Below are positions 1 to 5,983 of a stretch of 6,037 nucleotides of DNA, in pieces. The position numbers and the translations under genes were made by a program. Position 1 is the stretch's first letter; the number at the start of each line of letters is the position of its first letter. Under the pieces are notes generated by a model, which searched no databases, was not told the origin of the DNA, and saw only the letters and a list, made by a program, of their open reading frames with translations. Source of the stretch: an uncultured Clostridia bacterium (GTDB taxonomy: Bacteria; Bacillota; Clostridia; Oscillospirales; Acutalibacteraceae); contig CAMBNE010000070.1 in the NCBI GenBank assembly GCA_945868935.1, positions 1 through 6,037 on the forward strand, in the 5' to 3' direction.

Positions 1-4
1 TACC

Positions 5-34
5 ACACTGTATTTTAAAATGCAAGTGTTTTTT
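5..34 (+). terminator. Possible plus-strand intrinsic terminator at left edge
   Basis: ACACT (5-9) and AGTGT (25-29) can pair around a self-complementary AT-rich core (TATTTTAAAAT, 11-21 region), and the hairpin is followed by six T residues (29-34). On the plus strand this resembles a weak Rho-independent terminator for a convergent gene lying left of the window. On the minus strand the hairpin sits just after the aminopeptidase stop, but the four visible bases after it are not a T run, so termination of the aminopeptidase operon cannot be shown. The stem contains a bulge and is AT-rich, so this is a tentative call. Confidence 0.3.
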
Positions 35-1445
35 ATTCATTTGCATCGAAAAATGCAAAAAATGCTCTGTACGCCATATAAACGTCGGTCTTTGAAACAA
101 TTTCAAACGGAGCGTGCATTGACAAAACAGGCACACCGAGATCTACAACGTCAACGTTCATATTTGCAACGTACTTTGCAATTGTACCGCCGCCGCCGAG
201 GTCAACCCTGCCGAGCTCGCCTACCTGCCAGAGAATGTCGTTCTTCTCGAGCATTGCACGGATTTTTCCCATATATTCGGCAGATGCGTCCGAGGTGTCG
301 TACTTTCCGCCATGACCTGTGTACTTCGAAATAATTACGCCGTTGTTGATATACGAGCAGTTCTTTGCCTCATATGCAGAAGCGTATGTCGGGTCAAAAG
401 CCGCATTAACGTCGGCAGAAAGGCAGGTGCTCTTTGAAAGCGCTCTGTAGCCCTCAACGCCGTCCTGATTTGCAAGGTCGTAGATGAAGAAACGCAGAAA
501 GTCGCTCTGCATACCCGTGTTGCCGTCACTGCCGATTTCCTCTTTGTCGGTGAGGTAGGTAATGCAGGTCTGCTCGGGAGTTTCAACGTCAACTGCCGCC
601 ATCAGCGCAGGATAAGCACAAACCTTGTCGTCGTGACCGTATGCGCCTATCATACTTGCATCAAAGCCGATATCCTTTGACTTGAACGACGGAATAAGGC
701 AAAGCTCTGCCGAAAGGAAATCACCCTCGCAAATTCCGTATTTCTTGTTGAGAATTGCCATTACATTGAGCTTTACAAGGTCCTTTTCCTCGTCCTTTGT
801 ATCGTAGGGACGTGAGCCGACAAGCACGTTCATATCCTCGCCCGTAAAGGCTTTCGCCATAGGCTTTACAGACTGCTCCTGAGCAAGGTGCGGAAGCAAA
901 TCGGTAATGCAGAAGCAGGACTCGTCCTCCTCGTCGCCCCAGCTGATATTTACTCTTTTTCCGTCAAGCTTTACAACCGTTCCGTGAAGCGAAAGCGGAA
1001 TAGCCGTCCACTGGTACTTTTTAAGACCGCCGTAGTAGTGAGTCTTGAAAAGTGCAAGGTTGTTGGCCTCGTAAAGCGGATTGGGCTTTAGGTCGATTCG
1101 GGGTGAGTCGATATGTGCAATTGCAAGACGTGCGCCGTTCTTTACGCCGTTTTTGCCGATAACTGCAAGTGCAACAGCCTTGTCACGGTTAACATAATAA
1201 ACCTTGTCGCCTGCCTTGTATTCAGCCTCTGCGTCATATTCGGTAAAGCCTGCCTTTTTTACAAGTTCCACTGTGTAGCGCACAGCCTCACGCTCAATCG
1301 GTGAATTGTCGAGGAATTTTTTGTATCCCTTGCAGAATTCATCAGCTTTTTTGATTTCTCTTTTTGTAAGCGCCTTAATGCCCTTTGGCTCTTCCATCAA
1401 AATTTTTTCTTTAAGCTTTGCTGTTTTTGATTTTTCGTCAGCCAT
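33..1445 (-). CDS. apeA: M18-family metallo-aminopeptidase
   Basis: This 470-residue protein is a di-zinc aminopeptidase of peptidase family M18, which removes N-terminal residues from peptides in the cytoplasm. The family's metal and catalytic motifs are visible in order: AHIDSPR (His111, Asp113), GHDDK (Asp272/273), DKEEIGSDG (Glu302/303, catalytic base and ligand), SADVNAAFDP (Asp345) and a C-terminal SMHAPFE (His444). Length is normal and no signal peptide is seen. The frame could begin at 1469, but AAAGGATG (1452-1459) lies 8 nt before the ATG at 1445 and overlaps the upstream candidates, so the 1445 start (MADEKSK) is preferred. It is the last gene of the block, 67 nt after the lytic transglycosylase gene. 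That AT-rich gap could hold a weak promoter. The family is confident; the apeA subgroup rests on overall resemblance to clostridial M18 proteins and is less certain. Substrate preference cannot be read from the sequence. Confidence 0.93.
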   Translation of the reverse strand: MADEKSKTAKLKEKILMEEPKGIKALTKREIKKADEFCKGYKKFLDNSPIEREAVRYTVELVKKAGFTEYDAEAEYKAGDKVYYVNRDKAVALAVIGKNGVKNGARLAIAHIDSPRIDLKPNPLYEANNLALFKTHYYGGLKKYQWTAIPLSLHGTVVKLDGKRVNISWGDEEDESCFCITDLLPHLAQEQSVKPMAKAFTGEDMNVLVGSRPYDTKDEEKDLVKLNVMAILNKKYGICEGDFLSAELCLIPSFKSKDIGFDASMIGAYGHDDKVCAYPALMAAVDVETPEQTCITYLTDKEEIGSDGNTGMQSDFLRFFIYDLANQDGVEGYRALSKSTCLSADVNAAFDPTYASAYEAKNCSYINNGVIISKYTGHGGKYDTSDASAEYMGKIRAMLEKNDILWQVGELGRVDLGGGGTIAKYVANMNVDVVDLGVPVLSMHAPFEIVSKTDVYMAYRAFFAFFDANE

Positions 1446-1451
1446 TGTAAT

Positions 1452-1459
1452 CATCCTTT
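1452..1459 (-). promoter_or_regulatory. Ribosome binding site of the M18 aminopeptidase gene
   Basis: AAAGGATG on the minus strand, with AGGA 8 nt before the ATG at 1445. The in-frame ATG at 1454 lies inside this site and the one at 1469 upstream of it, which is why the 1445 start was chosen. Confidence 0.7.
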
Positions 1460-1512
1460 CATAAGACAAAACAAGTTAATATATATTATCTTCTAAAATG
1501 TAAGAATTAACC

Positions 1513-2124
1513 TTAGTAATAAAGTTTTGTATACATTTCTTTTGCACTTTCAACCTTATCCACGTAACTGCTCGTTTCGGGATAGGGGATTTTGTCGAGC
1601 GTTTTGCCGTCCTTGCTGTAATTGCTGTCAGCGAGCCACTCGCCGACAACAAAGCCTGCGTTATACGCCGCAACGGCGCACCGCTCGTCACCGTAATAAT
1701 CGTAAAAATACTTGAGCAGATAACAACCGTAGTCTATGCAGACTTCGGGATTGAACAAATCTTCGGTTGTATATTCTTCCTCAGTCCCTCGCTTTTCCTG
1801 AAGCCACTCAAAGGACGAGGGCATCATCTGCATAATTCCGCAGGCTCCTGCGTCGGACTGTGCGTCGGGATTAAAGCCGCTTTCTGTGCGGATAACGGCA
1901 TAGACAAGCGATTCTTCAAGTCCGTATTCACCAGCATATTTTTCGACAAATTCGCTGTATTTTTGGGGGTAGCTTGCCTTTTCAAGCCCGTTTTTTGTAT
2001 CCTCGTAATAATTCATAACAAAAAACACGATTCCGCCTGCAAGAATTGCAAGCACAATAAGCCAGATTAATGCATTGAGTCCTTTTCTGCTTTTCCGCTT
2101 GTAACGACGGGAAGCTGTAGGCAT
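1513..2124 (-). CDS. Membrane-anchored lytic transglycosylase (SLT domain)
   Basis: This 203-residue protein cleaves the MurNAc-GlcNAc glycosidic bond of peptidoglycan, with formation of 1,6-anhydro-MurNAc as known for the family. A basic N-terminus (residues 1-15, rich in Arg and Lys) precedes one hydrophobic segment at about 17-38, so the protein should be an N-in, C-out membrane anchor with the enzyme on the outer face. The SLT (goose-lysozyme-like) domain follows. It has the catalytic glutamate in RTESGFNP (Glu81), GIMQMMP (96-102), AYNAG (153-157) and ETSSYVDKV (183-191), all conserved in soluble lytic transglycosylases. The protein is short, with little besides the catalytic domain. The ATG is preceded by GAGGTG (2130-2135) at 5-nt spacing, and the gene begins 16 nt after the coaE stop, so the two are probably co-transcribed. 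The physiological role (wall turnover, division, sporulation or secretion-complex assembly) cannot be told from here. Confidence 0.92.
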   Translation of the reverse strand: MPTASRRYKRKSRKGLNALIWLIVLAILAGGIVFFVMNYYEDTKNGLEKASYPQKYSEFVEKYAGEYGLEESLVYAVIRTESGFNPDAQSDAGACGIMQMMPSSFEWLQEKRGTEEEYTTEDLFNPEVCIDYGCYLLKYFYDYYGDERCAVAAYNAGFVVGEWLADSNYSKDGKTLDKIPYPETSSYVDKVESAKEMYTKLYY

Positions 2125-2140
2125 TAAATCACCTCGGTGT

Positions 2141-2743
2141 TTACCTGTTGAGTTGTTTTAACAGACCTTCAAGCTGAACATTCAGCGAGCTGAGGTCTGA
2201 ATTGTTTTCTATAATATAATCGGAATTTTCTCTGAAAAATTCTTCGTCAGGCTGTGCGTTCATTCGCATAAGAGCAAGCTCTTCCGAGATATTGTCACGT
2301 ATGCAGATTCTTTCAAGCCTTACCGATTTTTCGGCAGTAACGCTTATGATTTCATCGCAGATAACGTCTGCGTTGCTCTCAAAAAGCTGCGGTGCGTCAT
2401 AGACAATTGTTGTTGCTCCGCTTTCGGCGGCTTTTTTTATTTCTGCAAAAAGCTCTGCCGTTACAAACGGGTGAACGATTGAGCTTAACAATTCGGTATT
2501 TTCCTTTGACGAAAACGCCCTTTTGGCAAGCAGTTTTCTGTCAGGAGTGCCGTTATCTGTAATGATATCCTCGCCGAAAACAGATGTAATAGTTTTTAAA
2601 CAAGGCGAGCCGTTTTCGTAAATTTTTCGCACAAGCAAATCGGCGTTGATAACAAAAAAGCCGTTTTGTTCAAGAAACTCTGCAACTGTGCTTTTGCCTG
2701 CTCCGCTCTGCCCCGTAAGTCCGATAATTCTACATTTTTTCAA
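2141..2743 (-). CDS. coaE: Dephospho-CoA kinase
   Basis: CoaE performs the last step of coenzyme A synthesis, ATP-dependent phosphorylation of the 3'-hydroxyl of the ribose in dephospho-CoA, in the cytoplasm. The 200-residue protein shows the P-loop GQSGAGKST (11-19), NADLLVR with Asp36 and Arg39 matching the family's catalytic aspartate region, SSIVHP (87-92), VYDAPQLFE (114-122, usually D-x-P-L-L-F-E), RDNIS (149-153) and the late IIENN (177-181). Length is typical (about 200). The frame extends to a TTG at 2749, but GAGGTG at 2751-2756 would then be only 1 nt away. The TTG at 2743 has 7-nt spacing and is taken as the start. The gene overlaps the end of tsaC by 14 nt, which suggests translational coupling, and its product has no obvious functional tie to its neighbours beyond being a core enzyme. 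Confidence 0.95.
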   Translation of the reverse strand: MKKCRIIGLTGQSGAGKSTVAEFLEQNGFFVINADLLVRKIYENGSPCLKTITSVFGEDIITDNGTPDRKLLAKRAFSSKENTELLSSIVHPFVTAELFAEIKKAAESGATTIVYDAPQLFESNADVICDEIISVTAEKSVRLERICIRDNISEELALMRMNAQPDEEFFRENSDYIIENNSDLSSLNVQLEGLLKQLNR

Positions 2744-3764
2744 GGTCAATCACCTCAAAGCCTGCCGCTCTTATCAGCCTGTTGTAAACCGCCATTCCCA
2801 CGCCGTCGAGAGAAGGCAGACGTGAATAAACGGTCTTTACATTTTCATCCTCGTCAATTTTTCGCAATTCGTCAAACAGCCTGTGCGCCTGCGCAGAATA
2901 ATCACTGCGGCTGCCAAGTCTGAAACACTTAACGCTCAGGCTTTCAATGTCCTCGTCGCAACAGAGTGCGGCGGTGCTTTCGTCTGCGTGTTCGTTTACA
3001 TAATCAATATACTCGCTGTCGGTGCATTTAAGAAGTATGACGTTCGCCTTTGGGGCATAGTGCTTGTACTTCATTCCGGGGCTTGACACCTTTGCGCCCT
3101 TTTCAAGCTGATGCAAAACGGCGTTGTCAAGCTCCACCTCGCCAAGTACAGTTCTTAGCTGTTCAAGCGTGATTCCGCCGGGACGGAGAACACGAGGAGT
3201 TTTTTCGGCAAGGGTAATTACTGTGCTTTCAAGTCCGACGTCGCTCATTCCGCCGTCAACAACGGCGTCAATTCTGCCGTTTAAGTCGCTCATAACGTGG
3301 AGCGCAGTTGTCGGACTCGGTGAGCCTGAAAGATTTGCCGACGGTGCGGCAAGCGGAAGTCCCGACCTTCTGATTATTTTCTGTGCAGTCGGGTGGCTCG
3401 GAAAGCGGATTGCAACTGTGTCAAGTCCTGCCGATACCTCATCGGGAATAACGTCAGATTTTTTCATAATCATTGTAAGCGGACCCGGCCAGAAATTTTC
3501 TGCAAGAAGTTTTACACTTTCGGGAATTTCACGCACAAGGTTAAAGCGTTCAATGTCCGAGAAATCCGCAATATGTACAATCAGCGGATTGTCGGCAGGT
3601 CTGCCCTTTGCCGCAAAGATTTTCTCAACAGCCTTGCCGTCAAGCGCATTTGCCGCCAAGCCGTAAACGGTTTCGGTGGGCAGTCCCACAAGTCCGCCGT
3701 TTCTGAGAATTTCGGCGACCTTTGCTATATTTTCATCGGTGTTGTCAAGTAAAAGTGTTTTCAA
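2730..3764 (-). CDS. tsaC: L-threonylcarbamoyladenylate synthase (TsaC/Sua5, two-domain)
   Basis: The enzyme converts L-threonine, bicarbonate and ATP to threonylcarbamoyl-AMP, the donor for the universal t6A37 modification of ANN-decoding tRNAs; TsaD with TsaB/TsaE completes transfer. The 344-residue protein has an N-terminal YrdC/Sua5 catalytic domain (about 10-200) with PTETVYGL (29-36), KGRPADNPL (53-61), SANLSG (142-147), ESTV (179-182) and RPGG (194-197). A linker with SPGMKYKHYAP (228-238) leads to a C-terminal Sua5 domain (about 240-340). It is therefore the long Sua5/YwlC form, not the short E. coli TsaC form. The frame opens with a GTG at 3773, but that GTG is part of the Shine-Dalgarno AAGGTG (3771-3776). 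The TTG at 3764 has 6-nt spacing and gives MKTLLLDN, so it is preferred. It starts 14 nt after the prfA stop and overlaps coaE. The prfA-tsaC linkage is common in Firmicutes, often with prmC, which is missing here. Confidence 0.95.
   Translation of the reverse strand: MKTLLLDNTDENIAKVAEILRNGGLVGLPTETVYGLAANALDGKAVEKIFAAKGRPADNPLIVHIADFSDIERFNLVREIPESVKLLAENFWPGPLTMIMKKSDVIPDEVSAGLDTVAIRFPSHPTAQKIIRRSGLPLAAPSANLSGSPSPTTALHVMSDLNGRIDAVVDGGMSDVGLESTVITLAEKTPRVLRPGGITLEQLRTVLGEVELDNAVLHQLEKGAKVSSPGMKYKHYAPKANVILLKCTDSEYIDYVNEHADESTAALCCDEDIESLSVKCFRLGSRSDYSAQAHRLFDELRKIDEDENVKTVYSRLPSLDGVGMAVYNRLIRAAGFEVIDLEKM
2751..2756 (-). promoter_or_regulatory. Ribosome binding site selecting the TTG start of coaE
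   Basis: GAGGTG on the minus strand inside the 3' end of tsaC, 7 nt before the TTG at 2743. An in-frame TTG at 2749 lies only 1 nt from it and cannot be used efficiently. Confidence 0.75.
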
Positions 3765-3770
3765 ATTTTT

Positions 3771-3776
3771 CACCTT
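3771..3776 (-). promoter_or_regulatory. Ribosome binding site selecting the TTG start of tsaC
   Basis: AAGGTG on the minus strand, directly after the prfA stop and 6 nt before the TTG at 3764. The alternative GTG start at 3773 is the GTG of this motif itself, which argues against its use. Confidence 0.7.
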
Positions 3777-3778
3777 TT

Positions 3779-4852
3779 TTACGATTCCATACTTTCCTTT
3801 AGCTTTTCGGCACGGTCAGCCGCAATTAGTGCGTCAATCACTTCGTCGAGGTTGCCGTTTAAAATGTCCTCAAGCTTGTAAAGAGTAAGTCCGATTCTGT
3901 GGTCGGTCAGCCTGCCCTGAGGATAGTTGTAGGTGCGGATTCGCTCGCTCCTTTCACCTGTTCCGACCTGCGATTTTCTGTCGGCGGCAATCTCGCTTGC
4001 CTGCTTGTCCTGCTTTTCTTTGAGCAGTCGGCTTTTGAGGACTTTCAGAGCCTTGTCCTTGTTCTTGTACTGGCTTCGCTCGTCCTGACACTCAACAACC
4101 GTTCCCGTCGGGATATGCGTAATTCTGATTGCGGAGCTTGTTTTGTTGATGTGCTGACCGCCTGCGCCGCTTGAACGGAACGTGTCAATTTTCAAATCGG
4201 ACGGGTCAATTTCAAGCTCAACGTCCTCAGCCTCGGGCAAAACGGCAACTGTGGTTGTCGAGGTGTGCACCCTGCCCTGACTTTCGGTTTCGGGCACACG
4301 CTGAACACGGTGAACTCCGCTTTCGTATTTAAAGCGTGAATATGCGCCCTCGCCCTCAATCATAAATGAAATTTCCTTGTAGCCGCCCAGCTCGGTTTCG
4401 TTAGCGTTAATAACCTCAACCTTGTAGCCGTGCTTTTCCGAATACATTGAGTACATTCTGAAAAGCACTGCGCTGAACAGAGCCGACTCCTCGCCGCCTG
4501 CACCGCCTCGGATTTCCACAATTACGTTTCGCTCGTCGTTGGGGTCTTTGGGGAGCAGAAGAATTTTCAGCTTTTCCGAAAGCGTTTCAATCGACGATTT
4601 TGCCTCATCAAGCTCCGCCTGAGCAAGCTCCTTGAGTTCCGCATCAGAGGTTTCGCCTAAGATTTCAAGGCTTTCCTTTTCGCTTTCCACCGCACTTTTG
4701 TAGTCACGGTAGGTAAGCACAATTTCTTCAATCGACTTAAGCTCCTTCATCACCTTCTGAAATTCGTCGGGATTTGCGGCAACCGACGGCTCGTAGAGCC
4801 TTTGCGAAAGCTCGGCATATCTTTTGTCAAAAATTTCTATCTTATCAAACAT
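3779..4852 (-). CDS. prfA: Peptide chain release factor 1
   Basis: RF1 recognises UAA and UAG in the ribosomal A site and triggers hydrolysis of peptidyl-tRNA. The 357-residue protein is full length for the family. The class-specific features are present: GGAGGEES (116-123) in the N-terminal part; the RF1 stop-codon reading motif P-x-T, here PET at 187-189 within [17 protein letters not shown]; the catalytic GGQ at 231-233 within [15 protein letters not shown]; and the [14 protein letters not shown] stretch (306-319) typical of the family. P-x-T rather than SPF separates it from RF2. The ATG at 4852 follows a modest GGG at about 7 nt, and the gene lies 25 nt after DUF951. Methylation of the GGQ glutamine by PrmC is the usual partner reaction, but no prmC gene is found in this window. 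Confidence 0.97.
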   Translation of the reverse strand: MFDKIEIFDKRYAELSQRLYEPSVAANPDEFQKVMKELKSIEEIVLTYRDYKSAVESEKESLEILGETSDAELKELAQAELDEAKSSIETLSEKLKILLLPKDPNDERNVIVEIRGGAGGEESALFSAVLFRMYSMYSEKHGYKVEVINANETELGGYKEISFMIEGEGAYSRFKYESGVHRVQRVPETESQGRVHTSTTTVAVLPEAEDVELEIDPSDLKIDTFRSSGAGGQHINKTSSAIRITHIPTGTVVECQDERSQYKNKDKALKVLKSRLLKEKQDKQASEIAADRKSQVGTGERSERIRTYNYPQGRLTDHRIGLTLYKLEDILNGNLDEVIDALIAADRAEKLKESMES

Positions 4853-4877
4853 AAATCTACCCTATTTATCCGTAAAA

Positions 4878-5060
4878 TTAATTTTCTTCAATAATTCGCT
4901 TGATGTTTTTCTCAATCTTGTTACGGGGCACCATCACCTCTCTGCCGCACTTTTCGCACCTGATTTTAAAATCCATTCCTCTGCGCAGAATTGTGAAGAT
5001 TTTGCCGCCGCAGGGATGCTGTTTTTTCATTTCTACTCTATCGCCTACGTTCACGTTCAA
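4878..5060 (-). CDS. DUF951 family small zinc-finger-like protein
   Basis: This 60-residue protein matches the DUF951 family of Firmicutes by its pattern: a start of MNVNVGDRVEMKK, then HPCGG (15-19), a central CEKCGRE (35-41) and a basic C-terminal helix MVPRNKIEKNIKRI (43-56). His15/Cys17 and Cys35-x-x-Cys38 could form a small metal-binding knuckle; metal binding is inference. The family has no established function that I can name. The frame opens at an ATG at 5075, but that ATG abuts GGAGGTG (5067-5073), which would then be coding. The TTG at 5060 sits 8 nt after GGAGG and yields the usual family N-terminus, so it is chosen. It is the first gene after the promoter at 5107-5135 and is probably the leader gene of the prfA-tsaC-coaE operon. 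Confidence 0.88.
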   Translation of the reverse strand: MNVNVGDRVEMKKQHPCGGKIFTILRRGMDFKIRCEKCGREVMVPRNKIEKNIKRIIEEN

Positions 5061-5066
5061 GAAAAA

Positions 5067-5073
5067 CACCTCC
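5067..5073 (-). promoter_or_regulatory. Strong ribosome binding site selecting the TTG start of DUF951
   Basis: GGAGGTG on the minus strand, a near-perfect complement to the 16S rRNA tail, with 8 nt between GGAGG and the TTG at 5060. The upstream ATG at 5075 overlaps this motif, so it is not a plausible start. Confidence 0.85.
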
Positions 5074-5106
5074 ATACATATGTAACGCTATTTTGCTTTA
5101 AATTTT

Positions 5107-5135
5107 ATTATACATCAAAATAAGATAAATATCAA
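5107..5135 (-). promoter_or_regulatory. Sigma-A-type promoter of the DUF951-prfA-tsaC-coaE operon
   Basis: On the minus strand TTGATA (5130-5135) and a perfect TATAAT (5107-5112) are separated by exactly 17 nt. Transcription would begin near 5100, giving a leader of about 40 nt before the TTG of DUF951. This is the clearest promoter in the window, and no convincing second promoter is seen before the lytic transglycosylase gene, so the core genes are probably read from here. Confidence 0.82.
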
Positions 5136-5185
5136 CCGCATAAATACAGGCAACATCGCAAAATTAAAACAACATCTGTTGGTTT

Positions 5186-5210
5186 CGGAACGGTCAAGAC
5201 CGTTCCCTAC
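5186..5210 (-). repeat. REP-like repeat, copy A (solo)
   Basis: Read on the minus strand, this is GTAG, then G-GAACGGTC-TT-GACCGTTC-C, then a final G. The palindrome (5187-5206) is perfect, 9 bp per arm with a 2-nt centre. All 25 bp are identical to copies B (5959-5983) and C (6013-6037). It lies in the 198-bp gap between the SLOG gene and the DUF951 start, upstream of the DUF951 promoter. No T run follows on either strand, so it is not a standard intrinsic terminator for the SLOG transcript, though an RNA hairpin would form and could protect a 3' end. Confidence 0.88.
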
Positions 5211-5258
5211 ATTATTATCTGTTGCAAAAGGGTTAATTTATCAATTGCATCTGACATC

Positions 5259-5630
5259 TCAATCAAGCGTTGTTACTTCGGTGTAATCATCATCAATAAG
5301 CAGAAAAACCTTGCAGGGGATTCCCATTTTCCTGCAATTACTTATGACGTACTTTGTGCCCCTTGATTTTCCGTCCCAGAACGCATACACCATTGGGGAG
5401 TCTACGATTAATTTTATGTTCCTTATCAGAGGAGCAGACCTTCCGTATTTTTCATATTCGGGCAGGTATTCAATGTATTTCATATTTTTCAGTTTAGCAT
5501 ACTGCTTTGCGCAGGAATCAATGCCCTTGGCACCTCCCGAAAGGATTTCATCAGCGTACCAGGGCAGAACCTTTTCAAGAGTTTCCATAGAAACGGATAA
5601 ATTTCGTGAGCCTACAATTGCAATTCTCAT
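5259..5630 (-). CDS. SLOG-superfamily protein (DUF2493/YspA-like)
   Basis: This 123-residue protein resembles the small SLOG (SMF/DprA-LOG) Rossmannoid proteins of the DUF2493/YspA type. It starts with a beta-strand and nucleotide-binding loop IVGSRN (5-10), has SGGAKGID (31-38) matching the family's G-G-A-x-G-x-D motif, GRSAPLIRN (63-71) where the family has a conserved R-N, and AFWDGKSRGTKYVI (83-96) matching the A-x-W-D-G-x-S-x-G-T signature. Families of this fold bind nucleotides or nucleotide-derived ligands, and some occur in conflict-linked or prophage loci; the ligand and role here are unknown. There is no second domain and no membrane segment. AAGGAG (5639-5644) at 8-nt spacing supports the ATG start. 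It diverges from a ribbon-helix-helix gene and is bracketed by REP-like repeats. Base composition looks more AT-rich in places than the core genes, in keeping with an accessory gene. Confidence 0.82.
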   Translation of the reverse strand: MRIAIVGSRNLSVSMETLEKVLPWYADEILSGGAKGIDSCAKQYAKLKNMKYIEYLPEYEKYGRSAPLIRNIKLIVDSPMVYAFWDGKSRGTKYVISNCRKMGIPCKVFLLIDDDYTEVTTLD

Positions 5631-5664
5631 AGTTATAACTCCTTGTTAGATATATTTTAGACAT

Positions 5665-5670
5665 ATTATA
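5665..5670 (-). promoter_or_regulatory. -10 box for the SLOG gene
   Basis: TATAAT on the minus strand, 34 bp before the SLOG start codon. No good -35 hexamer exists at 16-18 nt: the matching position falls in the GGAATTCC palindrome (5687-5694), and TTGGAA (5691-5696) is 20 nt away. A weak or activator-dependent promoter is possible. Confidence 0.5.
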
Positions 5671-5679
5671 CATTCGTTT

Positions 5680-5709
5680 TTACCAAGGAATTCCAAATAG
5701 CTTTATAAT
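5680..5709 (+). promoter_or_regulatory. Candidate promoter of the ribbon-helix-helix gene
   Basis: TATAAT (5704-5709) on the plus strand is preceded at 18 nt by TTACCA (5680-5685), which matches four of six -35 consensus positions. The start of transcription would be near 5716, giving a leader of about 33 nt. The element overlaps the upstream region of the divergent SLOG promoter, so a protein bound here could control both. Confidence 0.5.
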
Positions 5710-5748
5710 AAGTTTGAAATAAACATAAGATGGGTTTAGATTATAGCT
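5699..5748. promoter_or_regulatory. Inverted repeat in the RHH gene control region (candidate operator)
   Basis: AGCT-TT-ATAAT (5699-5709) and ATTATAGCT (5740-5748) are complementary apart from two extra T residues in the left arm. The left arm contains the plus-strand -10 box and the right arm ends at the base before the ATG. Small ribbon-helix-helix proteins usually bind short repeats at their own promoters, so autoregulation is a reasonable inference. As RNA only the right arm and part of the left would be transcribed, so a DNA site is more likely than an RNA hairpin. Confidence 0.35.
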
Positions 5749-5913
5749 ATGAAAAGTATCTCTATCAGAATTGACAGCGAAATGCTCAATAAACTGCACG
5801 TTGTTGCCGATTACGAAGGACGTTCGGCAAACAGCCAGATTTTGATTTTAATTCGTGACTGCATTGAAAAGTATGAGGACAAGCACGGCAAGATTGAGTT
5901 TGACAAGAGTTGA
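5749..5913 (+). CDS. Ribbon-helix-helix (Arc/CopG-type) DNA-binding protein
   Basis: This 54-residue frame is the only convincing plus-strand gene. Residues 1-9 (MKSISIRID) form the alternating beta-strand that ribbon-helix-helix dimers place in the DNA major groove. Residues 10-23 fit helix A, EGRSANSQI (23-31) carries the family's glycine/arginine/serine/asparagine turn, and about 27-46 form helix B, followed by a short charged tail. Arc-like proteins of this kind act as dimeric repressors, often of their own promoter or as antitoxins. An in-frame TAG at 5737-5739 rules out a longer protein. The ribosome binding site is poor: only GGG at 5732-5734, 14 nt before the ATG. Translation may be weak. 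It diverges from the SLOG gene with 118 bp between the start codons. No toxin gene follows, so an antitoxin role is not supported in this window; the downstream DNA is REP-like repeat sequence. Confidence 0.82.
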   Translation: MKSISIRIDSEMLNKLHVVADYEGRSANSQILILIRDCIEKYEDKHGKIEFDKS

Positions 5914-5958
5914 TATTTTAACGCACGTTTATATTCACTATATTTTATATTAATCAGT

Positions 5959-5983
5959 GTAGGGAACGGTCTTGACCGTTCCG
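5959..5983 (+). repeat. REP-like repeat, copy B
   Basis: GTAG (5959-5962) followed by the perfect palindrome GGAACGGTC-TT-GACCGTTCC (5963-5982) and a G. It is identical to copies A and C in reverse complement. It lies 45 bp after the ribbon-helix-helix stop codon. A further 6-bp inverted pair, AATCAG (5952-5957) and CTGATT (5984-5989), flanks it and could lengthen the hairpin with an asymmetric internal loop. No T tract follows on the plus strand. Confidence 0.88.

Noticed and set aside
1476..1691. 71-codon minus-strand open frame overlapping the end of the lytic transglycosylase gene
   Set aside because: It is an out-of-frame shadow of the SLT-domain gene on the same strand, whose catalytic motifs are intact, so no frameshift needs to be invoked.
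3124..3666. 180-codon plus-strand open frame antisense to tsaC
   Set aside because: It lies wholly inside a clearly recognisable gene on the other strand, its serine-rich translation resembles no family, and there is no good ribosome binding site. It is a codon-bias shadow.
5061..5106. Riboswitch or structured leader before DUF951
   Set aside because: The predicted leader is only about 40 nt and AT-rich, with nothing beyond a short ACATATGT palindrome, too short for a known riboswitch class.
4824..5123. 99-codon plus-strand open frame over the prfA start and DUF951
   Set aside because: It is antisense to two supported genes and their promoter, with no recognisable protein features.
5186..5210. 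REP copies as Rho-independent terminators
   Set aside because: The hairpins are strong, but none of those whose flanks are visible is followed by a T tract on either strand, and the conserved GTAG foot is not part of a terminator.
5749..5913. Toxin-antitoxin module with the RHH protein as antitoxin
   Set aside because: No toxin-like gene lies downstream on the same strand, and the neighbouring SLOG protein is divergent and does not resemble a known toxin family.
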